Source: Lapidilactobacillus luobeiensis (GTDB taxonomy: Bacteria > Bacillota > Bacilli > Lactobacillales > Lactobacillaceae). Taken from it: a DNA stretch of 49,436 bases. Shown here piece after piece: positions 41,892 through 49,436 of this stretch (positions within the stretch are counted from its first letter, which is position 1; each line of letters opens with the position of its first letter). A program made the translations under genes and the position numbers. Under the pieces are notes generated by a model. It had not been told where the DNA came from, made no database searches, and was given only the letters and a program-made list of their open reading frames with translations. Where the stretch lies: the NCBI RefSeq assembly GCF_024345205.1, contig NZ_BROC01000017.1:1-49436 (forward strand), given 5' to 3'.

Positions 41892-44800
41892 TTGGATGAA
41901 AATACCGTGGACCTAAGGCTTATCGATAATAAAGGCGACAACACTCTGGAAAACTTATTAAAAGAAACCATTACTAAAGACTCTAAAATTAGTATTCAAA
42001 CCGCGGCCTTTTCGATATTTGCATTTCATGCTTTGCAAAAGGAGATTCGAAAATCAAAAGAGCTGCGAGTAATTTTGACTAAATCTTTCTTTGAAAAGGA
42101 AGAAACTGGGTTCCTAAAGCGATATGAGATTGCCCAGGATGATGAAGATATTTCTGGAAATAAATACGAAATAAAATTGCGTAATAAAATGAATGCCGCG
42201 TTCATTGCGCGAGAAACTGCAAGGCTGATTGAAGAGAAGGTTCAAGTTCATCAATTGGCTAATAATCAAAGTGCGTTAGATGAGTTGTTGATTGAAAATT
42301 CAAGGGATATTTCTAGAAATGTTGTTGTCCCTTCGATGTTTAAATTCACTTCCGATGGGCTGGGCATTACCTCTTCAAATAATGTTTCTTCAATGACAGG
42401 TATTATTGGAGAGCCCAATCATCTTGCTGGTTTAAAAAAAGATTTTGATGATATTTGGCAGGATCCACATAGATCTAAGGAAGTGACTGATAAAGTATTA
42501 GGCAAAGTGAAGACAATCTATCAAGAGAATTCTCCGGAATGGATATACTTTGTTTCGCTTTACCATATCTTCCATGATAAGCTCAGCGAGCTTGATGAGC
42601 AGGAGACGGTGCCAGAAGGATCTGGACTGAAGGACTCTGTTGTCTGGAACAAACTTTATCAATTTCAAAAAGATGGCGTAATGGGTCTCATTCGCAAATT
42701 AGAGAAGTACAATGGTGCGATTCTTGCGGATTCAGTGGGACTCGGGAAAACCTTCTCAGCCTTAGCCGTGATCAAGTACTATGAGCTGCAGCGAAAGCGA
42801 GTTCTTGTCTTAGCGCCGAAACGGTTGCGAGAGAACTGGACGTTGTATACAAACCCAGATAAGAGAAATATTCTCTTTGATGACTATTTCAACTATACCG
42901 TTCTGAATCATACCGATCTTTCAAGGTACAAAGGAATGAGTGGCGAGATTAAACTTGACACTTTTCTTTGGTCTGACTTTGATTTGGTAGTAATTGATGA
43001 ATCGCACAACTTCCGCAATAATGACACGAGTGTGAATCGAGGAACCAAATCCCGTTATCAACGATTAATGGAGGACATTATTCGGGCAGGGCGGAAAACA
43101 AAAGTATTAATGCTTTCAGCAACGCCGATTAATAATCGGATGGCTGATCTACGTAATCAAATTAGCTTTATTACTGAGGGGAACACGAATGCGTTAGCAG
43201 AATATGGTATTGACGATATTGATACTGAATTGAGATTAGCCCAAAGAGCATTTAATGAATGGATGGAACTTGCGGAAGGAGAACGCACTACTCAAAACTT
43301 TATTGATCGCATTAATCCTGGCTATTTTCGCCTACTTGATATGTTGACTATTGCCCGAAGTAGAAAGCATATTGAAAAATATTATGATACGAAATCTATT
43401 GGAGACTTCCCAATCCGGCTGAAACCAATAACTGTTAAATCAGACATTGATAGTGCGGGGAACTTTCCGGAGCTTCAACGAGTGTATGAGGATATTGGGA
43501 ATTTAAACCTGTCCATGTATCAACCTTTGCAGTATGTAAGAGTTGATAAGAGGCGATATTACGAAGAGCTGTATGATACCGAAGTTAAGGGTGGCAAGTC
43601 TTCATTTAGACAAGTAGATCGTGAACGTGCACTGGCAAGCTTAATTCGGACTAACCTTCTTAAGCGGTTAGAAAGCTCGATTTCTTCTTTTGGATTAACA
43701 CTAGATCGAATGACTAATGGGATTGAGGAGGCACTTCAAGATATTGAAAAGCATAGAACTAACCAGGTGAAAATGGCCAGCATTACCGATGTGGATGATG
43801 AGGATTTGGACGCGATGCTCGAAGAGCAATCTGTTGGCACAAAGACAAAAATTCTAATCGGCGATATGGATTTAATCAAGTGGAAGCAGGCTTTAGATGA
43901 AGATCTATTTATCCTAAAGGCATTACAACATGCCACGCATGAGGTAACACCGAACCGTGATGCAAAACTTCAAGACCTAGAGAAATTGATCAAGGCTAAG
44001 TACGATCATCCAATCAATCCTGGCAATCAAAAAGTTATTATCTTTTCCGCGTTTTCAGACACAGCGACTTATTTGTATAAGAATCTTGCACCGCGCGTTA
44101 AAGCTGAGTATGGCATAAATACAGCATTGGTTACCGGTGGATCAGCTCCAAATGCATCAACAATGAAGGGCATCTCAATAAATGATATGACTGACATTCT
44201 AACTAATTTTTCTCCCATCTCAAAAGGGCGCGCACAGATAGATTCTGGTATAACCGATGAAATAGACTTGTTAATAGCGACGGACACAATCTCTGAAGGC
44301 CAAAACTTGCAAGATGCTGACTACCTAATCAACTATGATATTCATTGGAATCCGGTGCGTGTGATACAGCGTTTTGGCCGAATTGATCGTATTGGCTCAC
44401 GCAATAAATACATTCAACTCGTTAACTTCTGGCCGAATGTGGATCTGGATACCTATTTAAACTTGGAACAGCGTGTAAAAGGCCGAATGGTCATGCTTAA
44501 CACAGCTGCAACAGGTGAAGAAGATATGCTGAATACAGATACAAATAAAGAGATGAATGATTTGAAGTATCGCAAGAAACAACTTCAACAACTTCAGAAC
44601 GAGGTTGTTGATCTGGAGGATCTTAATGGCGCTATTTCGATTACGGATATGACTTTTAATGAATTTAAAGCCGATCTTCAAAATGCTCTCAAGAATCACG
44701 AGAAGGATCTAAATACCGCTCCACTTGGAATGTATGCTATTACATCCAGAGTGAACCTTCCTGAAGCGGATCCCGGAATTATTCTTGTTTTGAAGCAATC

Positions 44801-45164
44801 AGTTACTAGTCAAGAAAAAGAGAATAGTATTCTACCTTATATCGTTATTTATATGAGAATGGATGGCACGGTTAAGACTAATTATATGTACGCAAAACAG
44901 ACCTTAGATTTCTTTAAAAAATTAAGTTTGGGGAAAAGAGAGGTTAATCAGGAGTTGGTTGAGGAATTTTATGCGGAAACTAACGGTGGTAGTGATATGT
45001 CGGTATATTCTGATATTCTAAGTCAGGCCATTCAAGCAATTAAGGGTGAACAAGAGGAAATTGGTGTGGATTCAATGTTTACACCAGGTGGAACAAACGT
45101 CCGCGCAAGTGTGTTAGATAGCCCAGATGACATCGAGTTAATTTCTTTCTTAATTATCAGATAG
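41892..45164 (+). CDS. SNF2-type helicase with degenerate PLD-like N-terminus
   Basis: A 1090-residue superfamily 2 protein. Residues 1-~200 resemble a PLD-like domain that lacks the HxK motif (SNNVSSMTGIIGEPNHLAGL, FDDIWQDP). The helicase core has ADSVGLGKTFSALAVI (Walker A), VVIDESHNFRN (DESH box), LMLSATPINN and, in the second lobe, SEGQNLQDADYLINYDIHWN and QRFGRIDRIGS. The C-terminal ~250 residues are coiled and charged. The start is uncertain: TTG 41892 or GTG 41907, both with weak ribosome sites. Helicases of this kind occur next to Mod-type methyltransferases and DUF4391 proteins in restriction-like loci. Likely the DNA translocase of the system. Confidence 0.86.
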   Translation: MDENTVDLRLIDNKGDNTLENLLKETITKDSKISIQTAAFSIFAFHALQKEIRKSKELRVILTKSFFEKEETGFLKRYEIAQDDEDISGNKYEIKLRNKMNAAFIARETARLIEEKVQVHQLANNQSALDELLIENSRDISRNVVVPSMFKFTSDGLGITSSNNVSSMTGIIGEPNHLAGLKKDFDDIWQDPHRSKEVTDKVLGKVKTIYQENSPEWIYFVSLYHIFHDKLSELDEQETVPEGSGLKDSVVWNKLYQFQKDGVMGLIRKLEKYNGAILADSVGLGKTFSALAVIKYYELQRKRVLVLAPKRLRENWTLYTNPDKRNILFDDYFNYTVLNHTDLSRYKGMSGEIKLDTFLWSDFDLVVIDESHNFRNNDTSVNRGTKSRYQRLMEDIIRAGRKTKVLMLSATPINNRMADLRNQISFITEGNTNALAEYGIDDIDTELRLAQRAFNEWMELAEGERTTQNFIDRINPGYFRLLDMLTIARSRKHIEKYYDTKSIGDFPIRLKPITVKSDIDSAGNFPELQRVYEDIGNLNLSMYQPLQYVRVDKRRYYEELYDTEVKGGKSSFRQVDRERALASLIRTNLLKRLESSISSFGLTLDRMTNGIEEALQDIEKHRTNQVKMASITDVDDEDLDAMLEEQSVGTKTKILIGDMDLIKWKQALDEDLFILKALQHATHEVTPNRDAKLQDLEKLIKAKYDHPINPGNQKVIIFSAFSDTATYLYKNLAPRVKAEYGINTALVTGGSAPNASTMKGISINDMTDILTNFSPISKGRAQIDSGITDEIDLLIATDTISEGQNLQDADYLINYDIHWNPVRVIQRFGRIDRIGSRNKYIQLVNFWPNVDLDTYLNLEQRVKGRMVMLNTAATGEEDMLNTDTNKEMNDLKYRKKQLQQLQNEVVDLEDLNGAISITDMTFNEFKADLQNALKNHEKDLNTAPLGMYAITSRVNLPEADPGIILVLKQSVTSQEKENSILPYIVIYMRMDGTVKTNYMYAKQTLDFFKKLSLGKREVNQELVEEFYAETNGGSDMSVYSDILSQAIQAIKGEQEEIGVDSMFTPGGTNVRASVLDSPDDIELISFLIIR

Positions 45165-45178
45165 GAGTTCAGAAGCAG

Positions 45179-45928
45179 ATGTTAGAGACGAGGAACATTA
45201 TAAGATGGTGGGGCTTTCCTTCTGCAACAATTATTAATCGAAATTTTCCGAAAACTCAATTATTTGCGCATATGAAAAATGCAAAGGACAAACAATTCTT
45301 AACTGATGTCGTCCAGAGTATCTATATGTTAGCAAATCTTAAAACAAGTAACACCCATATTCCGACTTATGAATCAGACCAAGAACTTTATACGGAAATT
45401 TGGTTTTATTATGTTAGGACAAAGGAAACTGGTAAAGCAAATGCGATTTATAAGCTGCTAGCTAGCCTGATCCCATATCCAATCGTTTTAATCGTTGATA
45501 ACCTAGATAGCTTTGTAATAATAACTGGCCGTTTTGAACGTCAGGCTGATGACTATTTAAAGTTGATAACTGTTTACTCTTCTCCTGAGTATCCAAATGA
45601 ACAGGCTAAGTTCGAAATCGAGCGCACCGCGCTCATGTCGATGCCAAAACAAAGCCTTAAGACAGTTTATGATGGACTAAGGGATGAAATGACCACCCGG
45701 TTGGCTCAAAATCAATATGGAAAGGAACTTGGTAAGGTAACAAGCGAGAAGAAGGATTTGTTGGATAGTCTCAGTTCTCAGATTGATAGATTGAAAGCAC
45801 AGATAGGGAAGGAAAAACAAATAAATCGCCGAGTTGAAATGCAAGTAGAGTTGCAGAAAGTTAAGAATGAATTTAATGATTTAATCAGCGAGAAGGAAGG
45901 CAGTGAGAATAATGAAAAAGAATACTAA
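45179..45928 (+). CDS. DUF4391-like protein of the restriction operon
   Basis: A 249-residue protein. The N-terminal half (WWGFPSATIINRNFPKTQLF, AHMKNAKDKQFL, EIWFYYVR, PYPIVLIVDNLDSFVIITG) matches my recollection of DUF4391 proteins found beside type III-like methyltransferases. The C-terminal part is a coiled coil (SSQIDRLKAQIGKEKQINRR to the end). Molecular role unknown, probably a subunit linking helicase and methyltransferase. It overlaps the next gene by 17 bases. Confidence 0.7.
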   Translation: MLETRNIIRWWGFPSATIINRNFPKTQLFAHMKNAKDKQFLTDVVQSIYMLANLKTSNTHIPTYESDQELYTEIWFYYVRTKETGKANAIYKLLASLIPYPIVLIVDNLDSFVIITGRFERQADDYLKLITVYSSPEYPNEQAKFEIERTALMSMPKQSLKTVYDGLRDEMTTRLAQNQYGKELGKVTSEKKDLLDSLSSQIDRLKAQIGKEKQINRRVEMQVELQKVKNEFNDLISEKEGSENNEKEY

Positions 45929-47753
45929 TGAGGTGGACTCAGGCTCCCTCGACCTAACGAAGGAAAATATTGAGAAGCTAAAAAATCTTTTTCCAGAGAT
46001 TTTAGCCGACGGGAGGATTAATTTCGATAAATTACGCTTGATTTTGGGTGATGCGGTCGATGATTCTGCGGAAAAGTATAGCTTCAATTGGCATGGTAAG
46101 CGTAAGACCATAAAAATCGCCCAGCAGTCAACAACCGCGACTCTGAGACCAAACAAAGATAAGTCAAGAGATTGGGATAATACACAAAACATTTATATTG
46201 AGGGTGATAATCTTGAGGTTTTAAAAACACTTCAAAAATCATATTCAAATCGCATTAAAATGATTTACATTGATCCCCCTTATAATACTGGGAAAGATTT
46301 TGTCTACAAAGATAATTTCCATGACTCAATGAAGAACTATATGGAGCAAACTGGTCAAGTTGATAGTGAAGGAAATAGTCTTAGTGTCAATCCTGATACA
46401 AGCGGACGATATCATACTGATTGGTTAAATATGATGTATCCAAGACTAAGATTAGCGAGGAATTTGCTAACTGAAGATGGCATTATTTTTGCCTCGATTG
46501 ATGACGCTGAGGTTTCTAGATTGCGGATGCTTATGGATGAGATATTTGGCGGTGATAATTTTATCCTCGAAGTTGCATGGCGGAGGACTGATAATCAACC
46601 AAATATAGGTAAGGTTGCAAGGGTAAAGGAATATATCTTAATTTATGCGAAAAATAATAAACGTGTTCAAGTTGGACGTTTGCCGCTATCAGATAAAGCG
46701 CTTAAGGAATATCGTTATGAGGATAGTCTTGGGGGTAAGTTTAGGCGAGGAATTTTGCTGGATAAGACTAGGGGGCGGCATTTGTACCCGGTTACTACAA
46801 AAGGTGGAAAAGTTTTAAACGGGCCTTGGATGGTGACTGAAAAGAAGCTAAAGGAAATGGATAAAAATAATGAAGTATATTGGACTTCTAGTGGTGATGA
46901 ACAACCATATAGTAAAACTTACCTTTCAAAAAGTACGGGTGCTATACCTAATGATTTCTGGGGCCTTGAATTCGGTTCCAATCAACGCGCAAGTTTGGAA
47001 GTGGAATCGTTATTTGGTAAACGCATCTTCGACTTTCCTAAGCCAGTATCCTTGTTGAAGAATATCATTAAATTAGGTGCTGCTGAGGATTCGATTATTC
47101 TGGATTTCTTTAGTGGGTCTGCCTCAACAGCAGAAGCAACAATGCAGTTGAATGCTGATGATGGGGGGGAGAGAAGATTTATTATGGTTCAGTTGCCAGA
47201 GCAGACGCCGCAAGACAGCAAAGCCTATGAGGCCGGCTATCGGTCAATACCACAAATCGCAGAGGATAGAATCAAATTGGCTGGTGATAAGATACTTTCT
47301 TCAACTCCGAAAAGTGGGAAAATAATAGATGTTGGATTCAAGGTGTTTGAGCTTGGGGAATCAAATATTAAGGAATGGAATCTAGATTCGGATAACTTGA
47401 ATAAACAGATTGAAATGCAGCTGGATAACATTAGTAACAGATCAGAGGACCTTGATTTGGTTTATGAGATTATGTTGAAACAGGGGCTCGATTTATCGTT
47501 AGACGTTAATATGATTGTAAGTGGAACTTCCAGAATTTATAAGATAGCTTTTGGCGCATTATTTATTATTCTGGGAGAGAATATCAGAACAGAAACAGCT
47601 GCAAGAGTCATCGAAATTATTAGGGCGGACGGGTTAGAAAACGTTGTTGTGGTCTTTAAGGATACCGGATTCGAAAGTGACGCGGATAAGTTAAATGCGA
47701 TTGAGATATTAAATGCTGGTGGTATCGGCTATGATGATATATTAAGCATATAG
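45912..47753 (+). CDS. mod: Type III-like DNA methyltransferase (Mod, beta class)
   Basis: A 613-residue N6-adenine or N4-cytosine methyltransferase. DPPYNTG (catalytic motif IV) comes before ILDFFSGSASTAEATMQ (AdoMet motif I), the beta-class order of type III Mod. YHTDWLNMMYPRLRLARNLL follows the catalytic motif as in Mod proteins. The variable region between (~220-380) is the target recognition domain, and the C-terminus (~440-613) has alternating alpha/beta segments. ATG 45912 has AAGGAAGG 11 bases before it; the GTG at 45903 is too close to that site. It should protect host DNA. A Res partner is not inside the window and may be the next, truncated gene. Confidence 0.9.
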   Translation: MKKNTNEVDSGSLDLTKENIEKLKNLFPEILADGRINFDKLRLILGDAVDDSAEKYSFNWHGKRKTIKIAQQSTTATLRPNKDKSRDWDNTQNIYIEGDNLEVLKTLQKSYSNRIKMIYIDPPYNTGKDFVYKDNFHDSMKNYMEQTGQVDSEGNSLSVNPDTSGRYHTDWLNMMYPRLRLARNLLTEDGIIFASIDDAEVSRLRMLMDEIFGGDNFILEVAWRRTDNQPNIGKVARVKEYILIYAKNNKRVQVGRLPLSDKALKEYRYEDSLGGKFRRGILLDKTRGRHLYPVTTKGGKVLNGPWMVTEKKLKEMDKNNEVYWTSSGDEQPYSKTYLSKSTGAIPNDFWGLEFGSNQRASLEVESLFGKRIFDFPKPVSLLKNIIKLGAAEDSIILDFFSGSASTAEATMQLNADDGGERRFIMVQLPEQTPQDSKAYEAGYRSIPQIAEDRIKLAGDKILSSTPKSGKIIDVGFKVFELGESNIKEWNLDSDNLNKQIEMQLDNISNRSEDLDLVYEIMLKQGLDLSLDVNMIVSGTSRIYKIAFGALFIILGENIRTETAARVIEIIRADGLENVVVVFKDTGFESDADKLNAIEILNAGGIGYDDILSI

Positions 47754-47767
47754 AAAGGGCGTTTACT

Positions 47768-48742
47768 GTGGTTGCTGAGAAGATAAATTTGGAGGATTTG
47801 TCTCGAACATTCAATTCGTTCGTAAAGCAAGATACTTTTGATCAAAATATTAGTCTGTATCTTTTAAATACACGATCGGATCCGACAGAAATATATCAAA
47901 TTGAAGCGGATTCTAATATTAAGACAAGAATATTTAGTATTATTACGGATCAGTATGATTCTCGGCGCTTTCAGGAGAAAGAAATTACTGATTATGATCC
48001 AGTAGTAACTAAGAATGACACACATCAGCAGTTGTTAGCAACTCAGTATGATAGTGTGTGGTCAGTAGTGAGCGCCCTGACGAATAAACCGGAACTAAAT
48101 CATACAAGTAAAGGTGTTCCCGAGGAACGCTTCTCGGATTATATGGTAGAGTTTTCAATTAACGGTGTGATCTATCATGCAATCGGTAGTTTTTCTTCCA
48201 TCTCAAAAATGAGAAAAATCGGAATATTTGCCAATTTCAATAATAACAAGCTTAAGCAACTAAAGAAGGACGGATTTGTTGGTCTAAACAGTCGTATTGA
48301 TACGCTAGAGATAGGTGGACAAAATATATTGATTCATGGATCCCAAGGATTTGAGCGTGTGTTTGAACTGAAAAAATTATTCTCAAAAGAAGCAAAAAGA
48401 ACTTTAGAATCGGAGAATTTTATTGGTCATGTCACAAAAGAGTCTTTGGATAATATGGGAAAAACCGTAACCAATGGCGGAAGAATTGCTAGAAGACTGA
48501 CAAAGTTAAGAAATGATGAGTCGCGACTAAATGATTTTTTTGTGCACATTGATAAAGTGAATGATATCGTTGGAAACCAGAATTATAAGAATTTCAAGAA
48601 ATTTGATTCGGTAGCATATGATTCAAAGACGAAGAAGTTATCAGTTCCAGCTGGCAAAGAAGAGCAGTTACTAAATATTATTTCTGATGGGAATTATCGT
48701 GCCGAGGTATCAGGGCATGTTGGTTATGATGAAGGGAGGTAG
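47768..48742 (+). CDS. kwaB: KwaB-like (DUF4868) anti-phage protein
   Basis: A 324-residue soluble protein resembling KwaB of the Kiwa defence system (DUF4868). Visible features are FSINGVIYHAIGSFSSISK, then IGIFANFNNNKLKQL, FVGLNSRIDTLEIGGQNILI, the FERVFEL helix start, and KKLSVPAGKEEQLLNIISDG near the end, all in the order I associate with this family. KwaB binds DNA and acts with membrane protein KwaA. GTG start 47768 follows AAAGGGCG. It lies 14 bp after mod and just ahead of a KwaA-like gene. Assignment is from remembered family features and needs a profile search. Confidence 0.68.
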   Translation: MVAEKINLEDLSRTFNSFVKQDTFDQNISLYLLNTRSDPTEIYQIEADSNIKTRIFSIITDQYDSRRFQEKEITDYDPVVTKNDTHQQLLATQYDSVWSVVSALTNKPELNHTSKGVPEERFSDYMVEFSINGVIYHAIGSFSSISKMRKIGIFANFNNNKLKQLKKDGFVGLNSRIDTLEIGGQNILIHGSQGFERVFELKKLFSKEAKRTLESENFIGHVTKESLDNMGKTVTNGGRIARRLTKLRNDESRLNDFFVHIDKVNDIVGNQNYKNFKKFDSVAYDSKTKKLSVPAGKEEQLLNIISDGNYRAEVSGHVGYDEGR

Positions 48743-48751
48743 TGTAAGTTG

Positions 48752-49351
48752 ATGAACGGATATTGGCAGAAGTGGTTGTTTTTTATTACTTCGTACTTTC
48801 CGTTATACTGCCTAATGATATTTGGAAAACTGGATTATTCTAATGATATTTGGTTTCAAGTAAGATCAAACTATTCTTATTTTTTTGTGTTAGTAGTATT
48901 TATTTTAATTTCCATTATTCATTCATTCGTTCTTTTAAAGGGCGATGGTTCAGAGACAAAAAAACTTCCTAAGGAGATGGCAATTTCCCCCGAGAGTGAG
49001 TCATTGATGAACTATGTGATTACATATATCACTCCACTCCTGTCCTTGAAAATTGAAGACAAAAATTCCGTTATTACAAATGCTATCTTGTTTTTAGTAA
49101 TCGGATTAATCTATGTCGGATCAAGTGCAACCTTTTTGAACCCATTATTGGGGATTTTGGGTTATAAAATATTCGGCGTTAATAATCTTCCTGGTGCTCA
49201 TCATCTCATCTCTAAGCTATCGTTTGATGAGTTGGAAAAGGCCAGGAACAATCAAGAATTGGTTGTTATGCTTAGGATCGGTGAGGGTGTGTATACAATT
49301 AAAGAGAAACGAGAGAAGAACAACTTGACAGGAATGAAACGGGGCCTATAA
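48752..49351 (+). CDS. kwaA: KwaA-like small membrane protein
   Basis: A 199-residue protein with about four membrane segments: KWLFFITSYFPLYCLMIF (SxxPL signature of KwaA-like proteins), SYFFVLVVFILISIIHSFVL, the 3rd and 4th in NAILFLVIGLIYVGSSATFL and LLGILGYKIFG. A cytosolic tail follows (ELVVMLRIGEGVYTIKEK). In Kiwa, KwaA senses phage at the membrane and recruits KwaB. ATG 48752 was preferred to TTG 48749; both follow GGGAGGT. Order here is KwaB then KwaA, the reverse of the described operon. Confidence 0.62.
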   Translation: MNGYWQKWLFFITSYFPLYCLMIFGKLDYSNDIWFQVRSNYSYFFVLVVFILISIIHSFVLLKGDGSETKKLPKEMAISPESESLMNYVITYITPLLSLKIEDKNSVITNAILFLVIGLIYVGSSATFLNPLLGILGYKIFGVNNLPGAHHLISKLSFDELEKARNNQELVVMLRIGEGVYTIKEKREKNNLTGMKRGL

Positions 49352-49352
49352 T

Positions 49353-49436
49353 ATGACGAACGAACGAACGAACGAACGAACGAACGAACGAACGAACGAA
49401 CGAACGAACGAACGAACGAACGAACGAACGAACGAA
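49353..49436 (+). CDS. Start of a probably phase-variable gene, cut by the window end
   Basis: ATG 49353 begins one base after the TAA of the KwaA-like gene, with GGGG eight bases before it. The coding sequence enters an ACGA tetranucleotide tract at once and encodes repeating Thr-Asn-Glu-Arg. No frame of this repeat contains a stop. The real product starts beyond the window; a Res-type helicase is expected from the operon but not seen. Confidence 0.55.
   Translation, partial: MTNERTNERTNERTNERTNERTNERTNE
49356..49436 (+). repeat. ACGA tetranucleotide repeat, at least 20 units
   Basis: 81 bases of uninterrupted ACGA (20 units plus one base), running off the window. Unit number would change easily by slipped-strand pairing. 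Confidence 0.97.

Overview
The window looks like a chromosomal segment of a low-GC Gram-positive bacterium, most probably a member of the Lactobacillaceae. Support comes from strong AGGAGG-type ribosome sites, many extended -10 promoters (TGnTATAAT), a perfect HrcA/CIRCE operator, CcpA cre sites, LacI-regulated sugar ABC transport without its own ATPase, a GRP-type sugar permease and a YitT-family protein. I do not commit to a genus. No rRNA, tRNA or CRISPR array was found.

Layout. 1-1.2 kb: a hairpin-rich left edge and an XRE/TPR (Rgg-like) regulator. 1.2-4.35 kb: an AT-rich three-gene minus-strand island holding two tyrosine-recombinase-fold proteins that appear to have lost catalytic residues, plus a protein with three internal repeats. 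4.7-7.6 kb: housekeeping genes (GRP sugar permease, YitT-family protein, Hsp20 under CIRCE). 7.6-14.1 kb: a cassette bracketed by inverted arms of structured repeats. It encodes a cytosolic ApbE flavin transferase, an FMN reductase and a second FMN reductase whose tail carries three ApbE-type flavinylation motifs, followed by an esterase. 14.1-18.7 kb: CPA2 antiporter, VOC protein, ArsC-like phosphatase, RelB/YafQ toxin-antitoxin pair and an XRE protein whose ribosome site lies in a hairpin.

18.8-30.2 kb: a sugar locus between two ~480-bp direct repeats. It holds a GH3 beta-glucosidase, a GH94 phosphorylase resembling 1,2-beta-oligoglucan phosphorylase, a binding protein, two permeases and a LacI regulator. 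The gene set matches the Listeria innocua lin1839-lin1843 sophorooligosaccharide locus, so beta-1,2-glucan oligosaccharides are the likely substrate. Identical palindromes precede the two transcription units, and a perfect cre overlaps the transporter promoter. 30.6-36.55 kb: a six-gene minus-strand operon (permease, ATPase, lipoprotein, permease, small protein, PHP phosphoesterase) behind four TTTACA-like half-sites exactly 11 bp apart, the layout of a PhoP box. This suggests phosphate-controlled uptake and breakdown of an organophosphate.

36.7-49.4 kb: a defence-like island. It starts with a PLD-nuclease/helicase/DUF3427 protein, a gene fragment and an unknown gene with a long leader. An operon follows: a small XRE regulator, SNF2-type helicase, DUF4391-like protein, type III-like (beta-class) Mod methyltransferase, KwaB-like protein and KwaA-like membrane protein. 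It ends in a gene whose ATG is followed at once by at least twenty ACGA tetranucleotides, running off the window. This looks like Kiwa genes embedded in a type III-like restriction operon whose last gene is phase variable.

Structured intergenic repeats are frequent from 7.6 to 30 kb. One superfamily (six copies and a remnant) folds into an outer stem with two inner hairpins and shows compensatory changes. A second family (about ten copies of ~120 bp) sits at gene 3' ends. Neither family was seen in the two AT-rich islands.
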